Origin: Bacillus sp. CGMCC 1.16541
GTDB taxonomy: Bacteria; Bacillota; Bacilli; Bacillales; Bacillaceae_H
DNA length: 64,000 nucleotides
Direction: 5' to 3'
NCBI RefSeq assembly: GCF_003184905.1
Contig: NZ_QFRU01000028.1
Coordinates: forward strand, 1-64,000
Shown here: positions 53,469 through 62,960 of the stretch, in pieces
Layout: every line of letters begins with the position of its first letter
Numbering within the stretch: position 1 is the stretch's first letter
Notes under the pieces: model-generated
Database searches by the model: none
Seen by the model: only the letters and a program-made list of their open reading frames with translations
Told to the model about the DNA's origin: nothing
Program-made: the position numbers and the translations under genes

Positions 53469-54123
53469 GCTCATCATCCCTTACATGATTAATCCAATTA
53501 TGAACGTCTTTTAAGTTCTGAAAAATAAGTGTATTGTCTGCGCAATACTCTTTTAAATTATAAATTCTTGCTAACCTACCTCCAACGAAAATCGTAGGTT
53601 TGCAGTCGAGCTGTTGAAGCTCACTAGTGTAGTTGATGATTGATGGTAGATGATAGGCAATACTAATTGACATTCCGATCACATCTGGTTGCCATTTATC
53701 TGCAAATGATACCGCATCTTGCAACGGTAGGCTTGCTCCTAGTAACCTTACGTTCCAATTATTTTCTTTAAATACGTTTGACACCATCTGTATACCTAAA
53801 TCATGTGATTCTTCATCAACACAGAAAAACATGGCTTTCTTCTTTGTTCCTACCCATTTTTGATTATTTTTACTCTTTTTTTGTATAGAAGCGTAGTTAG
53901 CAGCTACGTATTTACAAACATTCGAAGCAATATGCTCATCGGCTACGGTAATTTTGTTTTCTTCCCACAGTTCTCCAATGTAATACATGGTTTCAGTTAA
54001 AAGATCTTCATACACTTCAATACTAGGGATATCTTCTTTCACCCATTCTTCCATTGCACTTAACGATTCTTCGACTTTTCCTTTAAGAAATAATTCCGCT
54101 AACTGTTCTACAGTTACTCTCAT
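53446..54123 (-). CDS. Stand-alone cobalamin-binding photoreceptor-like protein
   Basis: The 225-residue protein has a helical B12-binding-2 domain (about 1-80) and a Rossmann B12-binding domain (about 95-215). The helical part reads GELWEENKITVADEHIAS, with Trp53, nine residues, Glu63-His64: exactly the Wx9EH motif that caps adenosylcobalamin in CarH light sensors. The Rossmann part has ESHDLG (105-110) with the lower axial His107 and GG at 181-182. It lacks the MerR DNA-binding domain of CarH and instead overlaps a histidine kinase gene. GGTGATC precedes the ATG. Confidence 0.88.
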   Translation of the reverse strand: MRVTVEQLAELFLKGKVEESLSAMEEWVKEDIPSIEVYEDLLTETMYYIGELWEENKITVADEHIASNVCKYVAANYASIQKKSKNNQKWVGTKKKAMFFCVDEESHDLGIQMVSNVFKENNWNVRLLGASLPLQDAVSFADKWQPDVIGMSISIAYHLPSIINYTSELQQLDCKPTIFVGGRLARIYNLKEYCADNTLIFQNLKDVHNWINHVRDDEHGDASNF

Positions 54124-54638
54124 TTGTGATCACCAACTAATTTGTCAGGAAACCATTCCTGTTGTTTTCAAGGTCTACCTTTGAATTAATACGTAATAAC
54201 TCTTATTCTATCTGTTTTTGGTATAACTTTAAAGGGTTGAGGTTACTTTTACATAGATTTAATCTGGAAGTCTAGTGATGATCATCGTCACTTTGCTATT
54301 AAATACAGAGGGGGTTCGTAAAGATTTATAGCTATATCACAAGTAGTAAGTGTCGTTCATGTCTGTTCTAATGAGAATGAACATAAAAAACGTTTGAAAG
54401 CTGAATGTAAAATTTACAACCTTCTAGAAAAGAACCTACATATAAAACACCTTAAAAACATCATAAAAAAACCTTTATTCATCTATCCATGTATGACTGG
54501 ATGTGATAAATAAAGGTTTTTTTAAAATGAGTGGAGGCGCCATATGTATCGTAAGCAAGTAATGATAAGCTATTTACAAAATTGTATTCAACAAACAGTT
54601 AATTGAATCTCCTAAACGCTTGTGGGAACGTTCAACTC
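54124..54638. other. Intergenic region between HemAT and B12-sensor operon
   Basis: The region holds the promoter area of the B12-sensor operon and a bidirectional terminator (54464-54523). A 20-codon plus-strand frame (ATG 54544, GTGGAGG upstream) is too short to call. It lies beside the 3' end of hemAT. Confidence 0.45.
54464..54523. terminator. Bidirectional terminator-like hairpin
   Basis: AAAAAACCTTTATT...ATCC pairs with GGAT...AATAAAGGTTTTTT. It stands alone in the gap with no obvious upstream plus-strand gene. Confidence 0.75.
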
Positions 54639-55937
54639 TTAACTCATATTGGCCGTTTCATTAAGGTGTTCCGCTGACTTGGCTACACCTGAAGTAGATT
54701 CACCAATTTCTTTAATGGTCTCTACTAAGTGATTCATTTGCTCTTTTACTTTAAGCCCTTTTTCTGCACTCGTATGAATCGAAACGGATATATTGGAGAA
54801 CGCTTCGCTTGTTCGCTTAGACGTATGGTCACCCATTACAACGGTATCATTCACACTATTTAATGCTTTAAGAACATACTCTGTATACTGATTTGAGTTG
54901 TTAACGAGCTCTTGAATCTCCCCTACTGATTTCTTCGTTTGCTCTGCCAACTTACGAACTTCTTCTGAAACAACGGCAAACCCTCGTCCATGTTCTCCTG
55001 CTCTTGCTGCTTCGATCGCCGAGTTGAGCGCAAGTAAATTGGTTTGATCGGCAATATCTTGAACAATTTTAATAACAGAGGTAATTTGAGAGGATGCTTT
55101 TGAAAGTTTTTCAACCGCCTCATTCATATTCTTCGTATTAAGGTCAATGGTTTGAATGTTTGCAATGAGCTCATTCATATATTCCTGACCCTCTTCAATA
55201 AATGATTGGGCCATTAATGACTCCTCATTGCTTTCACTCACCACTTCACTGACCTTATGACTATTATGAATGAGTGTATCAACGGATGCCCTCGTTTGCT
55301 GTGATAAAGCAACCAGTTCTGTACTAATATCGAGGATACGTCCTTTTACTTCTTGACGAATTGATTCATATTCTCTTTCTTGGTGATAACGATATTCTGT
55401 TTCGTATGCTTCTAACACTATTTGCTGCTCAAGACTAAGCAGTTTGGAGACTGCTTGAATAAACACATTACCTTCTTCTTTAATGGAGATAAAACGAAAC
55501 ACCATGTCAAATAAAGAATGCTGAATGTTTTGAAAAGCTCCCATATACCACGCTGGTTTCAACCCAATTCGATAATGAGCTTTTGCTACTTGAAGCCTCT
55601 TTTCATAAAAGTTGTGATCTAGTTGTCCACTGAATAAGTCCACAAGGTGTTCACCTAACATATGTTTTAAATGATCAACATTCGTGTAAGTCGTGATCAT
55701 CTGTTCGAGTTGTGGAATTTGAAGAACCGTTTGATAAAATGAATCGACTAATACAGAAAGGTGTTCCTTTATAAAAGGTTGCAGGTATTTAATTAATTGT
55801 AAATCTTTCTCTGTTAAGTGAACCATTTGAATTTTGTCTATGACGTCGCCCTCACTAACTTGAATCCACACATTCATCCTCTGTGCTTCATCAACCCACG
55901 ACGTTTGTTCTACTTTTGTTCGCCAAAGTAAAGCCAC
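54639..55937 (-). CDS. hemAT: Globin-coupled aerotaxis transducer HemAT
   Basis: The 432-residue protein, the same length as B. subtilis HemAT, has a sensor globin (about 20-185), with the proximal haem histidine probably His121 in [19 protein letters not shown] soluble MCP signalling domain follows, with hairpin tip [22 protein letters not shown] then [18 protein letters not shown]. It binds O2 and signals to CheA for aerotaxis. The start is GTG at 55937 after TAGGAGGAAAC. No TM helices. Confidence 0.93.
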   Translation of the reverse strand: MALLWRTKVEQTSWVDEAQRMNVWIQVSEGDVIDKIQMVHLTEKDLQLIKYLQPFIKEHLSVLVDSFYQTVLQIPQLEQMITTYTNVDHLKHMLGEHLVDLFSGQLDHNFYEKRLQVAKAHYRIGLKPAWYMGAFQNIQHSLFDMVFRFISIKEEGNVFIQAVSKLLSLEQQIVLEAYETEYRYHQEREYESIRQEVKGRILDISTELVALSQQTRASVDTLIHNSHKVSEVVSESNEESLMAQSFIEEGQEYMNELIANIQTIDLNTKNMNEAVEKLSKASSQITSVIKIVQDIADQTNLLALNSAIEAARAGEHGRGFAVVSEEVRKLAEQTKKSVGEIQELVNNSNQYTEYVLKALNSVNDTVVMGDHTSKRTSEAFSNISVSIHTSAEKGLKVKEQMNHLVETIKEIGESTSGVAKSAEHLNETANMS

Positions 55938-56219
55938 TTCGTTTCCTCCTATCTATGTAACCATTTCTAGTGAACGATTCAGATTAATTCGATCTCACTA
56001 TAATACTTTTCACCCACTGAGACAAGTATGAATGTTCTGTTAACTATAGTTTAAGATATGAAACGAGACAATTCTGTGACTTTTGTCATATTATTTAAAA
56101 TTTTACATACAAAAAGACCGAGACAAAAGAGACAAAAAACACCCCTGTTTGACTCAGTTCGTAACAACCCTTGCCCCGGAACCCAGTTATACCGGTGGAT
56201 AGAGTATAGACTTCGTATT

Positions 56220-57338
56220 TTATTTGACTTCAGCCGGCTTAGGCAATCGAATGTGAAAGGTTGTTCGCTTTTTATCTGATGAGCATGTAATCGTGCCACC
56301 ATGCTTTTCAATGATTTGCTTACATACATAAAGACCAATGCCTGTCCCTAACTCTTTCGTCGTGTAGAATGGTTCAAAAATAACATTGATTTTATCGGAA
56401 GGAATTTGCGGACCATTGTTTGTTAGCTCAAGATCAATGGCGTCTTCATGCTCTTTAGCTGTTATAGAAATCGTTCTTGGCTTTTCTTTTTGTCTAAGTG
56501 CATCAATGGAGTTTAAAAGTAAATTAATAAAAACTTGCTTTAACTCTTCTTTATTAGCAATCGTTTTACACTCTTCTTCAATGTTTGTTACAACATCAAC
56601 ATAATCATCGACCATCGTTGGATAAATAAAATCAAGAATCTCTTGAAAAAGTTTTGAAAATGATACTTCTTCTGCTCCTTTATCGACAATTTGTTGCTTT
56701 GATGTGTGAAGAAACTGCGTAATTCGATATTTAAGTTGATCTAATTCATAATCAATAATATCAATGTAGCGTAAATCAGGGTTTTCATCTTTTAACAACT
56801 TAATAAACCCCATGACCGCTGTTAATGGATTGCGAAATTCATGTACAAAACTTGAGGACATTTGCCCTAAAAGAGAAAGGCGATCTTGGTGAGTTTGACT
56901 AATAAATTGATTTTTCTCTTGAATCTCTTGGTCTTTTAACTCTGTATACCTTGTAACTGCGTGAAATGAAAACCGATCAAATAGTGAATTAATCTCATCC
57001 ACGACAGGTTGTAATTCTTCAATAGAAAGACCCGATTGAGTGATGTGCTTGATGATGATCGTTCGTCCTAAATTGACATTATACACAAAGTCTCCAATAT
57101 TGATATTGGCCTTCACTCGTTCTTTTGCCACTTTAAATGCAAGATTCATTATTTCAACTTCCGTTAATGGGCTGTGAATATGCTTGCGAACTAATTCATA
57201 CATCGCCACTCCATTATTCATCACTTCATCCGCAAATAAATCATTTTTTGATAGATAAATATTCTCTCTCCAAAAACGTAGAAAGTGAGACGTGTTCCAA
57301 TCTAGAAATTGTGTTAACTTTTCTGAGGATGATATCAA
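56220..57338 (-). CDS. Orphan histidine kinase with HisK_N-type sensor
   Basis: The kinase of about 372 residues has an all-helical N-domain (about 1-140, containing NNGVAMYELVRKHIHSP, NINIGDFVYNVNLGR, SLFDRFSFHAVTRYTELKD). This resembles the N-terminal sensor of B. anthracis-type sporulation kinases and of the SISP proteins that titrate them. HisKA follows with MSSSFVHEFRNPLTAVMGF, then HATPase (NLLLNSIDALRQ, LGTGIGLYVCKQII). The start is uncertain: TTG 57338 follows AAGGTGG, while GTG 57356 lacks a ribosome binding site. No partner regulator is adjacent, so it may feed Spo0F. Confidence 0.85.
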   Translation of the reverse strand: MISSSEKLTQFLDWNTSHFLRFWRENIYLSKNDLFADEVMNNGVAMYELVRKHIHSPLTEVEIMNLAFKVAKERVKANINIGDFVYNVNLGRTIIIKHITQSGLSIEELQPVVDEINSLFDRFSFHAVTRYTELKDQEIQEKNQFISQTHQDRLSLLGQMSSSFVHEFRNPLTAVMGFIKLLKDENPDLRYIDIIDYELDQLKYRITQFLHTSKQQIVDKGAEEVSFSKLFQEILDFIYPTMVDDYVDVVTNIEEECKTIANKEELKQVFINLLLNSIDALRQKEKPRTISITAKEHEDAIDLELTNNGPQIPSDKINVIFEPFYTTKELGTGIGLYVCKQIIEKHGGTITCSSDKKRTTFHIRLPKPAEVK

Positions 57339-57458
57339 CCTATTCACCACCTTCACAGGTTATCTTTACTCTCTATCATATTCTATTTAATAAGAAAGGA
57401 AAAGAGCTTACTCAAATAAACGCACGGTCGTGAACGTTGATTCTTTTGCTTACACGTT

Positions 57459-58640
57459 TTAAATAACGGATTGTTGCGCTAATTCTTTCCCAACTTTCAC
57501 CATGCTCATTACGAGTTTCTCAACATGTTCCACTGTATGTTGCGCTGTTAAACAAATACGAATGCGACTTTTACCTTCCGGAACGGTCGGAGGGCGAATA
57601 GCAGGAGCAAAGATACCCTCATCTTGTAAGCGTTTTGAAAAAGAAAGAGCGCAATCAGCATCACCTATCAGAACAGGAACAATTGGCGTGATGTCTCCCA
57701 TTACATGAAATCCAGCTCCTTTTAATCGTGTGCGCAGTTGAGCTGATAATTGCAGCAAATGTTCACGACGCATTTGACCTTCTTCACTTTCAATGATGTC
57801 AATGCTTTTTAATGTGGCAGCAACAACAGCTGGTGACAGTGCCGTTTGAAAGATAAACGACCTTGATGTGTTTCGTAACAAATCAATCAGTGATTGCGAA
57901 CCTACCACATATCCTCCTTCTGTCCCTACTCCTTTACTAAGAGTCCCAATATATACATGAGGGGTCATTCCGAGGTAATCACATGTTCCACTACCATTTG
58001 GCCCTAATACTCCTGTTCCATGCGCATCATCGACAATGAGAGCTGCATCGTAATGGTCAGCTAGTCGTTTTAATTCGACCAGTGGTGCGATATTGCCATC
58101 CATACTAAACACCGCATCCGTGACAATAAAGCGGCGCTGGTAGTGACGAGCTTGCTGAAGACGTTTTTCAAGGTCTGACAAATCAACGTGAGCATAAATA
58201 CTTTTTTCTGCTCGACTTAAGCGACAACCATCAATAATGCTTGCATGATTTAGTTCATCACTTAAAATGAGATCTCCTTGTTGAGCAAGACTTGATAGTA
58301 CACCAATATTGGCTAAGTAACCACTGGAATAAACAATCGCTGCTTCTGCTCGTTTAAACGTAGCTAGTCGATGTTCAAGCTGTTCATGAATCGACGTATT
58401 TCCTGTAATAAGTCTTGAACCACTACTTCCTACTCCATATGTACGCATTCCATCTGTGGCCGCGTCAATGAGCCGATTGTCCGATGCAAGTCCGAGGTAA
58501 TTATTTGATGCACAAACAAGCGTTTCCGTTCCGTTCATCATGGTCAATGCCTTTGGTGATGATTCCATCGTTCGTAACGTTCGATATAAATCTTTTTCCT
58601 TTATTTCTGTCAATTTTTCATCCATCCACCTAGTATCCAT
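57459..58640 (-). CDS. BioF/Kbl-type alpha-oxoamine synthase
   Basis: The 393-residue PLP enzyme condenses an amino acid with an acyl-CoA. YGVGSSGSRLITGN, SDELNHASIIDGC, DDAHGTGVLGPNG and the PLP lysine in GTLSKGVGTEGGYV are intact. 8-amino-7-oxononanoate synthase (BioF, biotin) and glycine C-acetyltransferase (Kbl) are both possible. No other biotin or threonine-degradation gene is adjacent, so the assignment stays open. Confidence 0.85.
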   Translation of the reverse strand: MDTRWMDEKLTEIKEKDLYRTLRTMESSPKALTMMNGTETLVCASNNYLGLASDNRLIDAATDGMRTYGVGSSGSRLITGNTSIHEQLEHRLATFKRAEAAIVYSSGYLANIGVLSSLAQQGDLILSDELNHASIIDGCRLSRAEKSIYAHVDLSDLEKRLQQARHYQRRFIVTDAVFSMDGNIAPLVELKRLADHYDAALIVDDAHGTGVLGPNGSGTCDYLGMTPHVYIGTLSKGVGTEGGYVVGSQSLIDLLRNTSRSFIFQTALSPAVVAATLKSIDIIESEEGQMRREHLLQLSAQLRTRLKGAGFHVMGDITPIVPVLIGDADCALSFSKRLQDEGIFAPAIRPPTVPEGKSRIRICLTAQHTVEHVEKLVMSMVKVGKELAQQSVI

Positions 58641-58854
58641 TTAATCTCTTTAATCTCCCCTTTGTTTCGTTACATATGATTATACCTAACATTCTGAAAA
58701 AAGAATACTCATTCATAAAAGAGCCATACTAGCATTGTCTTACCTTTCAGCTCTTTTTTGTCTCTACTTTTTATCATTTTTTGGAATAAAGAACAAAAAA
58801 TCAGGCAAAATATGGATAACCTACTCTATACAAGGTCCAGTTCATTTTAGCGAT

Positions 58855-58883
58855 TTGCTATTTTATATTTCATATGCTATACT
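58855..58883 (+). promoter_or_regulatory. Sigma-A promoter of second cold-shock gene
   Basis: TTGCTA (58855-58860), a 17-base spacer and TATACT (58878-58883) would give a leader of about 130 bases, as for the first csp gene. Confidence 0.6.
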
Positions 58884-58969
58884 CAAGTTAATTATTTTTG
58901 TTCGGTGTAACATGGATAGACAAGAAATATCTTTAATTAGAAATTTTTATCTTGAAATAGTATGTTTGG

Positions 58970-59012
58970 GCAAGGGTAGTAATACAATGTGGAATAATTC
59001 CACAACAGGAGG
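58970..59012 (+). promoter_or_regulatory. Conserved csp leader RNA element (second copy)
   Basis: GCAAGGGTAGTAATA is followed by the hairpin GTGGAATAATTCCAC (58989-59003) and AGGAGG. It matches the element at 318-361 in sequence, order and distance from the start codon. Confidence 0.55.
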
Positions 59013-59021
59013 ACATGTAAC

Positions 59022-59222
59022 ATGGCACAAGGTACAGTAAAATGGTTTAATGCAGACAAAGGTTTCGGTTTCATCGAAGTTGAAGGCGGAGAAGATGTAT
59101 TCGTACATTTCAGCGCAATCCAAGGTGAAGGATTCAAATCTTTAGAAGAAGGTCAAAAAGTATCATTTGACATCGAACAAGGTCAACGCGGACCTCAAGC
59201 TGCTAACGTTGTAAAAGCATAA
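59022..59222 (+). CDS. CspA-family cold-shock protein (second copy)
   Basis: This 66-residue single cold-shock domain has RNP1 KGFGFIEV and RNP2 DVFVHFSAI. It differs from the 371-568 paralogue mainly in the C-half. The ATG at 59022 follows CAGGAGGAC. A long leader and strong terminator indicate a monocistronic, post-transcriptionally controlled gene. Which Bacillus csp it matches is not decidable. Confidence 0.95.
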   Translation: MAQGTVKWFNADKGFGFIEVEGGEDVFVHFSAIQGEGFKSLEEGQKVSFDIEQGQRGPQAANVVKA

Positions 59223-59236
59223 TTCAACAAGTAGTG

Positions 59237-59267
59237 AAAAAGACTCTCTCGTAGAGTCTTTTTTTAT
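59237..59267 (+). terminator. Terminator of second csp gene
   Basis: AAAAGACTCT pairs with AGAGTCTTTT, followed by a T run. Confidence 0.9.
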
Positions 59268-59387
59268 TATATAGTTAAAATAGCAACTAATAATGTGTTT
59301 TTTGACGTATACTACCAATAATGAAGGGTACCGACACCATTTAAGGACGGACAACAACTTCTATGACTAGAAGGGTGGTGACTTATC

Positions 59388-59516
59388 GTGAAAAATCGAG
59401 ATAAAAATCGAAAGAAACGACGCGATTCACTAAAAGACTACCTAAAGAACAAACTAAAGAACTGGCAACCTAAAACAACAAAAGGTCCTGTATCAAACGT
59501 CAAAACATCCGCATAA
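59388..59516 (+). CDS. Small very basic protein (42 residues)
   Basis: GTG-started MKNRDKNRKKRRDSLKDYLK is followed by NKLKNWQPKTTKGPVSNVKT-SA. AGGGTGGTGAC lies 5-6 bases upstream, and a terminator follows within 3 bases. About one-third Lys/Arg; probably nucleic-acid binding or spore-associated. No family recognised. Confidence 0.6.
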   Translation: MKNRDKNRKKRRDSLKDYLKNKLKNWQPKTTKGPVSNVKTSA

Positions 59517-59518
59517 TG

Positions 59519-59549
59519 AAAAGCCTCGGAATGAATCCGAGGCTCTTTT
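59519..59549. terminator. Bidirectional terminator
   Basis: AAAAGCCTCGGA pairs with TCCGAGGCTCTTTT, between convergent genes. Confidence 0.92.
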
Positions 59550-59553
59550 GTAT

Positions 59554-59949
59554 TTAATGAATAAATCGATTCTTTGATAATTCCCATTCTAAATCAAACA
59601 ATAGTTGATCTACATCAATGATGGCAGTGTCTAACCCATTCCAGAAAACAGATGATAATACCCCTTCTTTTTTCATTTTTAATAAGATATCGTCCATGAA
59701 CTGCGTGAGTGAAATTGAAATGACTTTACAATCATTCATATCTTCTTCTAAGCAGCTTTGTGCAGACTCCTTAAAGGGCCATACAGGTATCACCTTTTTA
59801 TTTTCTTCATCTCCAGCCATCATAATTTGATTGTTACCATCTAGTACGAGCCATACTTCTTGAGACTTCGTCACCCGCTGAATGAAATAATCATAACGAG
59901 CATTCGCAGGAGCCATTACAAATTGCTGAAATTCATTTTGTTCCAACAT
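59554..59949 (-). CDS. DUF2750 family protein
   Basis: The 131-residue protein contains YFIQRVTKSQEVWLVLDGNN, VIPVWPFKESAQSCLEEDMN and KVISISLTQFMDDILLKMKK then GVLSSVFWNGL. This matches the DUF2750 layout (vW.L...G......V.P.W....A..C). AAGGAGGGTAC precedes the ATG. Function unknown. Confidence 0.8.
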   Translation of the reverse strand: MLEQNEFQQFVMAPANARYDYFIQRVTKSQEVWLVLDGNNQIMMAGDEENKKVIPVWPFKESAQSCLEEDMNDCKVISISLTQFMDDILLKMKKEGVLSSVFWNGLDTAIIDVDQLLFDLEWELSKNRFIH

Positions 59950-60182
59950 CTTGTACCCTCCTTCGCTATGAAGATGATTTTTTTAAATTGTTAGTTTATT
60001 ATATCTATCTTATGAAAAAATGTGTACCTTTATTGTCCTTTTTCTAAAAAATGTACGACATCCCCCCTTATTTTACACTTCATTCCCTATTTATAAGGAA
60101 AGAAAACAACTGGATGCCTGTATGAAACAAAAAGAACATCACAAACTAAAACATACTCTCTCTGAACATTGGAGGAAAAACA

Positions 60183-61187
60183 ATGACAGCTCATGAATCT
60201 ATTCGACTTACCTCAGCCGAAATGACAGCACTTTGGAGCAATTACATAAACGATTCACTCGGTAAATGTGTGCTCACTTACTTTCTTCAACACGTTGAAG
60301 ACGAAGACGTGAAGCCAATTATTGAATATGCACTCGAACTATCAAATGAACACCTTCATGCCATTACGACCATTTTCAAATCTGAAAACTTCCCTTTACC
60401 AAAAGGATTTACAGATGACGATATAAATGTAAAAGCGCCTCGATTGTATTCAGATATGTTTTATTTACAATATTTAAGAGGCATGAGCACAATGGGGTTA
60501 ACAACATATAGTGCAAGTTTGAGTTTAATGGCTCGAACAGATATCGTGTCTTACCTCAATCAATGTGTATCTTCGTCGATGGAATTAATGAATAAAACAA
60601 GAGAAGTGTTACTCCAAAAAGGTGTCTATATCCGACCTCCTTACATGTCGTATCCAAAAAAAGTGACATTCGTTCATAATAAAAGCTTTTACGGAGGATT
60701 GTTAAAATCAAAGCGCACTTTAACAGGAATTGAAATTACACACCTTTTTTTAAATGCGGAAAACAATGCGTTAGGTCGTGCTTTATTAACAGGTTTTGCC
60801 CAAGTAGCAAAATCAAAACGAATGCGCGAATACTTTTACCGTGGAACTGACATTTCGAGAAAACATATTGATGTATTTAGCAAATTGTTATTAGATTCAC
60901 ATTTACCTGCTCCAATGACATGGGATTCTGATGTAATGAACTCAAAAGTCGCTCCTTTTTCAGATAAATTAATGCTGTTTCATACAACTGCCTTAAACGC
61001 AGCAGGTACCGGTAATTACGGCTTAGCAACAGCCGCAAGTCCAAGAGCGGATATTGCCACCACCTACGCAAGACTTCAGCTTGAAATCGGTTCGTATGCC
61101 AAAGATGGAGCTGATATGATGATTGAAAAAGGCTGGATGGAAGCTCCTCCACAAGCAGATGACCGCAAAAAAATTGCAGGTGTATAA
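60183..61187 (+). CDS. DUF3231 ferritin-like repeat protein
   Basis: The 334-residue protein consists of two related helical halves (about 10-165 and 175-325). Each opens with a similar segment (RLTSAEMTALWSNYINDSLG; LTGIEITHLFLNAENNALG) and keeps a helix like HLHAITTIFKSENFPLPKGF. This is the DUF3231 family, which shares the CotF-like ferritin fold. GGAGGAAAAAC precedes the ATG. The role is unknown; spore-coat association is a guess from fold. Confidence 0.85.
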   Translation: MTAHESIRLTSAEMTALWSNYINDSLGKCVLTYFLQHVEDEDVKPIIEYALELSNEHLHAITTIFKSENFPLPKGFTDDDINVKAPRLYSDMFYLQYLRGMSTMGLTTYSASLSLMARTDIVSYLNQCVSSSMELMNKTREVLLQKGVYIRPPYMSYPKKVTFVHNKSFYGGLLKSKRTLTGIEITHLFLNAENNALGRALLTGFAQVAKSKRMREYFYRGTDISRKHIDVFSKLLLDSHLPAPMTWDSDVMNSKVAPFSDKLMLFHTTALNAAGTGNYGLATAASPRADIATTYARLQLEIGSYAKDGADMMIEKGWMEAPPQADDRKKIAGV

Positions 61188-61255
61188 AAAAGGCAGACCA
61201 TGATGGTAACGAGTTCCGATACAGGGTACAAAAAGGTAAATCATATTAAGTTTTC

Positions 61256-61288
61256 AGAGTGAATTCGCATAAGAATTCACTCTTTTAT
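61256..61288 (+). terminator. Terminator of DUF3231 gene
   Basis: AGAGTGAATTC pairs with GAATTCACTCT, followed by TTTATTTTT. Confidence 0.85.
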
Positions 61289-61428
61289 TTTTGTTGATAT
61301 ATCAATATTGTTCCTGCTTTTATCATCATTTCTCTTGAAAATACACATCGCTTTTCTTGAGAGTGACGATACTTGTTGTTCAGTGAGATTATTTGTGTGA
61401 AAATAGTTGTGAAATGGGGGAGGTAACA

Positions 61429-62116
61429 ATGGATTTCATTTTAGGAGGGTATTACATCATTACTCCTGTTGTAAGACCTGATTTTACGGATAAAGAAATA
61501 ATTCCAGATGTCATATTATCAGTTAGTGAGTGTATTTGTGACTTTCACTCTGAAACAACTTTATTATGGGGTAAGTCAAATGAAGCAAAAATTAAATACG
61601 CTCAACAATTAAATATTTCTCAGGTCACCTATAATGAAATAGAAAAATGGGGAGAAGATAAACTTAAAGAAGGGATTTTGGGATTTCCACAGGTATTTAA
61701 CGATAGAATAAGCTAAGGAATTCCAAACTAAATTTCTTTGCCATTTATCAGATACTAAAATTATTGGGATTGGATTACCTGAAGCGTATGTCGAAGAATT
61801 TATAGAGTATGAAGAGTCTCAAAACAAACTAGAAGAAAACCAATACAGCATTGAAACATTGTTATTACGCAGAATCCCCATCGAAGAAAAGGGTTCAAAA
61901 ATGATGGGCTACGAAGTCCTTGGGTTTGAGTACGGAACATTTCACTCATATTTATGTAATGGCTTAGAAAAAGATTTCAATGAACATTTTAACCAAAATG
62001 GATTTATACCTTCTCTTGAAGATGCTTCTCGCTATTGTGATTATAGTAATGATGATAACTTAGGCACTGAACCTGTTTTATGGCTTCCTTGGGCAATATT
62101 CGAATACATTAAATAA
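61429..62116 (+). pseudogene. Frameshifted gene of unknown function
   Basis: The first frame (MDFILGGYYIITPVVRPDFT... to GFPQVFNDRIS, stop near 61716) is followed at once in another frame by AKEFQTKFLCHLSDTKIIGI, GLPEAYVEEFIEYEESQNKL and a tail with MGYEVLGFEYGTFHSYLCNG ending TEPVLWLPWAIFEYIK (stop 62116). Together they make one protein of about 228 residues broken near 61710. GGGGGAGGTAAC gives the start. The second part resembles small polymorphic-toxin immunity proteins in style, but no family was confirmed. Confidence 0.65.
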
Positions 62117-62157
62117 AAAGCATTGAAATCTGTCACTTCACTTCCAATGCTTTTTTG
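62115..62157 (+). terminator. Terminator of frameshifted gene
   Basis: AAAAGCATTG pairs with CAATGCTTTTTT and overlaps the stop codon. Confidence 0.85.
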
Positions 62158-62284
62158 TATGTGATTATTACTGTAATTCCATAGAAGAAATCACATGTGA
62201 ATTGGTACGATTTTTCCTATGCTTGCATCTCAAAACGGAACCCATTACCATAAATGGATGCCTTTTTGCAACTTTGTTCTCATT

Positions 62285-62431
62285 TTACTTTTGGATCTCT
62301 TTTTTTATAAGGATCTCTTTAGATAGATCAGTCGATGTATCTTGAATGGAACGAGTATATATTCCTCGTGTGATGGCAAAAAAAGCGAGAAAAATAAATA
62401 AACAAATAAATATAATGGCTATGATAATCAC
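62285..62431 (-). CDS. Small single-TM membrane protein (48 residues)
   Basis: GTG-started sequence with a long hydrophobic helix (IIIAIIFICLFIFLAFFAIT) followed by RGIYTRSIQDTSTDLSKEIL and a lysine-rich end. AAGAGGTG overlaps the proposed start, so the exact initiation codon is unsure. It lies in a degenerating region beside an MFS remnant. Confidence 0.4.
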   Translation of the reverse strand: MIIIAIIFICLFIFLAFFAITRGIYTRSIQDTSTDLSKEILIKKEIQK

Positions 62432-62515
62432 CTCTTACTATGATATACGAAGAGTGGTGGTAAAAAGTTTCATTTTTTTTTCGATAAAGTTAGAATGATA
62501 AATAGTATAATTTTC

Positions 62516-62960
62516 TCATATCATCAATCCAGCAATCCCGTACAAAATGGATGCAATATAAAAAAGACTACCGATTGTCAAAAAATCGACTAGATAACCG
62601 GCTAAGATAATGGCAACTGACGTCCAAACCGATATATAGAAATGATAGCTTCCTACTGTTTTACCAACATGTTTAACGTCCACTCCACGTGATAAAACGG
62701 TTTTTTCAGTTTTTTTTTGCAACGCTCCCAAAACTCCCATGCATATGAAGTAATAATATACGGTCACCGAATTGATCACTCCATCGACCGATTAATGGGT
62801 GTGCAAAAGCAGCCGTCAACGCAAATAGCCCGTACACCCATCCGAACTGTGAATAGCTATCACCTACATTTCGAATCAAAAGTAAATAAAACGGAAAAAC
62901 GACACTACTAGCTGAAAGCATCATACTTTGGGCTCGTAAAAAATAAGGAAGAGCTAAATC
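62516..62960 (-). pseudogene. Internally deleted MFS permease
   Basis: On the minus strand an N-terminal piece (PYFLRAQSMMLSASSVVFPF, then FALTAAFAHPLIGRWSDQFG) holds TM1-TM2 and loop A of a major facilitator. After a frame change near 62750 comes a C-terminal piece (EKTVLSRGVDVKHVGKTVGS, then VWTSVAIILAGYLVDFLTIG). The central eight or so TM helices are gone. No start or promoter is recognisable. Confidence 0.65.

Noticed and set aside
54544-54606. A 20-codon plus-strand frame starting MYRKQVMISYL with GTGGAGG upstream.
   Set aside because: It is too short to separate from chance, although the ribosome binding site is good.
56050-56219. Structured-looking GC-rich stretch between hemAT and the HisK_N kinase, considered as a GEMM-type or other riboswitch.
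   Set aside because: No core motif of any riboswitch class could be matched on either strand; it more likely holds the kinase terminator and hemAT promoter.
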